Shown piece after piece: positions 41,901 to 42,114 of a stretch of DNA of 42,114 nt. The notes beneath the pieces are model-generated. The model saw only the letters and a list, made by a program, of their open reading frames with translations, was not told the origin of the DNA and did not search any database. The stretch is taken from contig DBYI01000114.1 in the NCBI GenBank assembly GCA_002310115.1, forward strand, positions 1 to 42,114, given 5' to 3'. Source of the DNA: Ruminococcus flavefaciens (lineage in GTDB: Bacteria > Bacillota > Clostridia > Oscillospirales > Ruminococcaceae). Each line of letters opens with the position of its first letter. Position 1 is the stretch's first letter. The translations under genes were made by a program, and so were the position numbers.

Positions 41901-42114
41901 TTTCAAGAAACACACCTAACAGTAACGTAACATGGCTCTTCGATCCAGGTGTTTACTATGATCCTGATACAGATACAGGTATCATTGCATACGGCGGTGG
42001 TGTTCCGAATGGACAGGCTGCTCAGACAAAGCAGGGCCGTATCGCTAAGCTTGGCGATGACATGATTTCAATTTCAGGCACACCTATCGATCCAGGTACA
42101 CCTTACCTCTTCGA
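38975..42114 (+). CDS. Modular xylanase CBM22-GH10-CBM22-dockerin-GH43, 3' truncated by window
   Basis: An open frame of 1046 codons runs off the window. ATG 38975 is preceded by GAGGAGGAGA and starts MKVKKLIAGLTAAS, a signal peptide (to about residue 33). Residues 35-190 form a first CBM22. Residues about 205-550 form a GH10 barrel with acid/base Glu334 (DVCNE) and nucleophile Glu454 (VTELDIS). Residues about 565-710 form a second CBM22 (FHSTFESGTDSWSGRG). A Gly/Ser linker leads to a complete dockerin at 747-812 (DINWDGVINSLDMVEA, DVDQSKEFDVTDLVLL). The GH43 domain follows from about 825 (GADPGWLVYDGRLYVYTTAD, WAPDAAWK, FDPGVYYDPDTDTG). GH10 cuts xylan; GH43 would remove arabinose or xylose. 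The dockerin is internal, which is unusual. Very good codon regularity and strong ribosome site suggest high expression. Confidence 0.95.
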   Translation, partial: MKVKKLIAGLTAASCLSGLITVLPDVVSRTYAAEIVYNNFERNYEGWYGEGDNVDITALSGAGFDSSRGMKITGRSSASQGAASSKGLYLFGGDKYTYSVKVYSETAQKFHFSLLTIDEKTGKETNVELDSKNVTAGEWTELKGSYKAPKDSYEFKLSITNDSTEDFQFDDFLITGDKEAQEAHAAPSGKGLKDEFASYFRVGNIFNRGTISNSGIQGIILKDHNAVECENETKPDATLVQSGSSDSNIKVSLNSCAAICDFCVKNGIAFRGHTLVWHSQTPEWFFKSNLQQSGSWVDKSTMNKRMESYIQHMFEAFATQYPDLDLYAYDVCNECISDAGNGGPRAGGYGNGNSPWVQVYGDNSFIEQAFTFARKYAPSTCKLFYNDYNEFADGKKNSIINSILKPLKAKGVLDGMGMQSHVNAAASNAWGDTNSYLKAMDDYLNLGIEVQVTELDISVESGRYSNTDQANKYKAIFKHAMDWNSSGHENKVTLVQIWGPNDANSWLSSGSNGLLYNGSNQPKEAYTALTSLVPDSEWGVGIPYTGPGSSGFTPKPVEPAKVDNDGYWFHSTFESGTDSWSGRGAASVDSTSSVKYAGSKSLYVSDRTNSWNGAALSLDSRAFEAGETYSFSANACYTSGSSSTQEFKFTLQYDDASGTTNYDQIALASAPKGEWVQLANKSYTLPSDGSNFQIYVETTDENEFVDFYIDEVIGAPSGTTISGAGQPDLPSGGQNSSGGQTSTTLHLGDINWDGVINSLDMVEARKGLVAGGFSNSNAQKAADVDQSKEFDVTDLVLLQEFILKKITEFPVNKPAVTTLDPSLYEGKFSGLSLAESFKKATENNPLYTQRFGADPGWLVYDGRLYVYTTADQFAYNGNQLIENDYSSGYINCLSSADLVNWTDHGQIPVAKTRVNGTPIARWANNAWAPDAAWKTINGQDKFFLYFANNGSGIGVITADDPTFTKNVKDPLGHELISRNTPNSNVTWLFDPGVYYDPDTDTGIIAYGGGVPNGQAAQTKQGRIAKLGDDMISISGTPIDPGTPYLF

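Overview
The window looks like a chromosomal segment of a cellulosome-producing Ruminococcus, close to the R. flavefaciens / R. champanellensis lineage. Four secreted proteins carry complete or partial dockerins: a GH9 cellulase with a CBM, a CBM22-GH10-CBM22-dockerin-GH43 xylanase cut by the window end, a CAP-domain protein, and a GH114-like protein with a half dockerin. Other Clostridia-like traits are a BspA-type leucine-rich surface protein with an SPQTG sorting signal, strong Shine-Dalgarno sites, and consensus sigma-A promoters that often have an extended -10 (TGnTATAAT). The species is inferred from domain types only.

Layout. 0.3-1.7 kb: LRR surface protein. 1.7-2.8 kb: gene graveyard with a transposase N-terminal scrap, a broken WapI-like immunity gene and two diverged direct repeats. 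2.9-4.1 kb: zinc-ribbon membrane protein. 4.3-4.8 kb: IS200/IS605 relic with a tnpB 5' fragment and end hairpin. 5.0-7.0 kb: GH114-like dockerin protein. 7.6-10.0 kb: a probably frameshifted lipoprotein start, then an ECF sigma factor and its likely membrane anti-sigma partner. 10.5-11.6 kb: DUF4349 lipoprotein. 12.0-14.5 kb: GH9 cellulase. 14.8-15.9 kb: DUF3237-like gene interrupted by one TGA, then a SUFU-domain protein. 16.3-16.9 kb: unknown protein. 17.0-17.4 kb: an ORF-less group IIC intron directly behind a transcription terminator.

17.4-26.9 kb is a minus-strand surface-glycan locus in at least two transcription units. The promoter-proximal part encodes a PglD-like acetyltransferase, a PglC/WcaJ-like phosphoglycosyl transferase, a GT4 glycosyltransferase, a short DegT-fold protein and a GNAT acetyltransferase. 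A second strong promoter then drives a DegT aminotransferase and capE-capF-capG, which together make UDP-N-acetyl-L-fucosamine. No flippase or polymerase is present, so the final product (capsule or protein-linked glycan) is open.

27.5-30.0 kb holds the CAP-dockerin protein, a YbjN-like protein and a lipoprotein that ends the operon of a heterodimeric ABC exporter (30.0-33.6 kb). Two CPBP intramembrane proteases converge at 34.8 kb. A cytoplasmic YicI-like alpha-xylosidase (36.1-38.4 kb) is divergent from the modular xylanase (38.97 kb to the end). The xylanase attacks xylan outside the cell; the xylosidase would trim imported xylosides inside.

No tRNA, rRNA or CRISPR array was seen. All calls come from reading the sequence and remembered family features; no database search was run.
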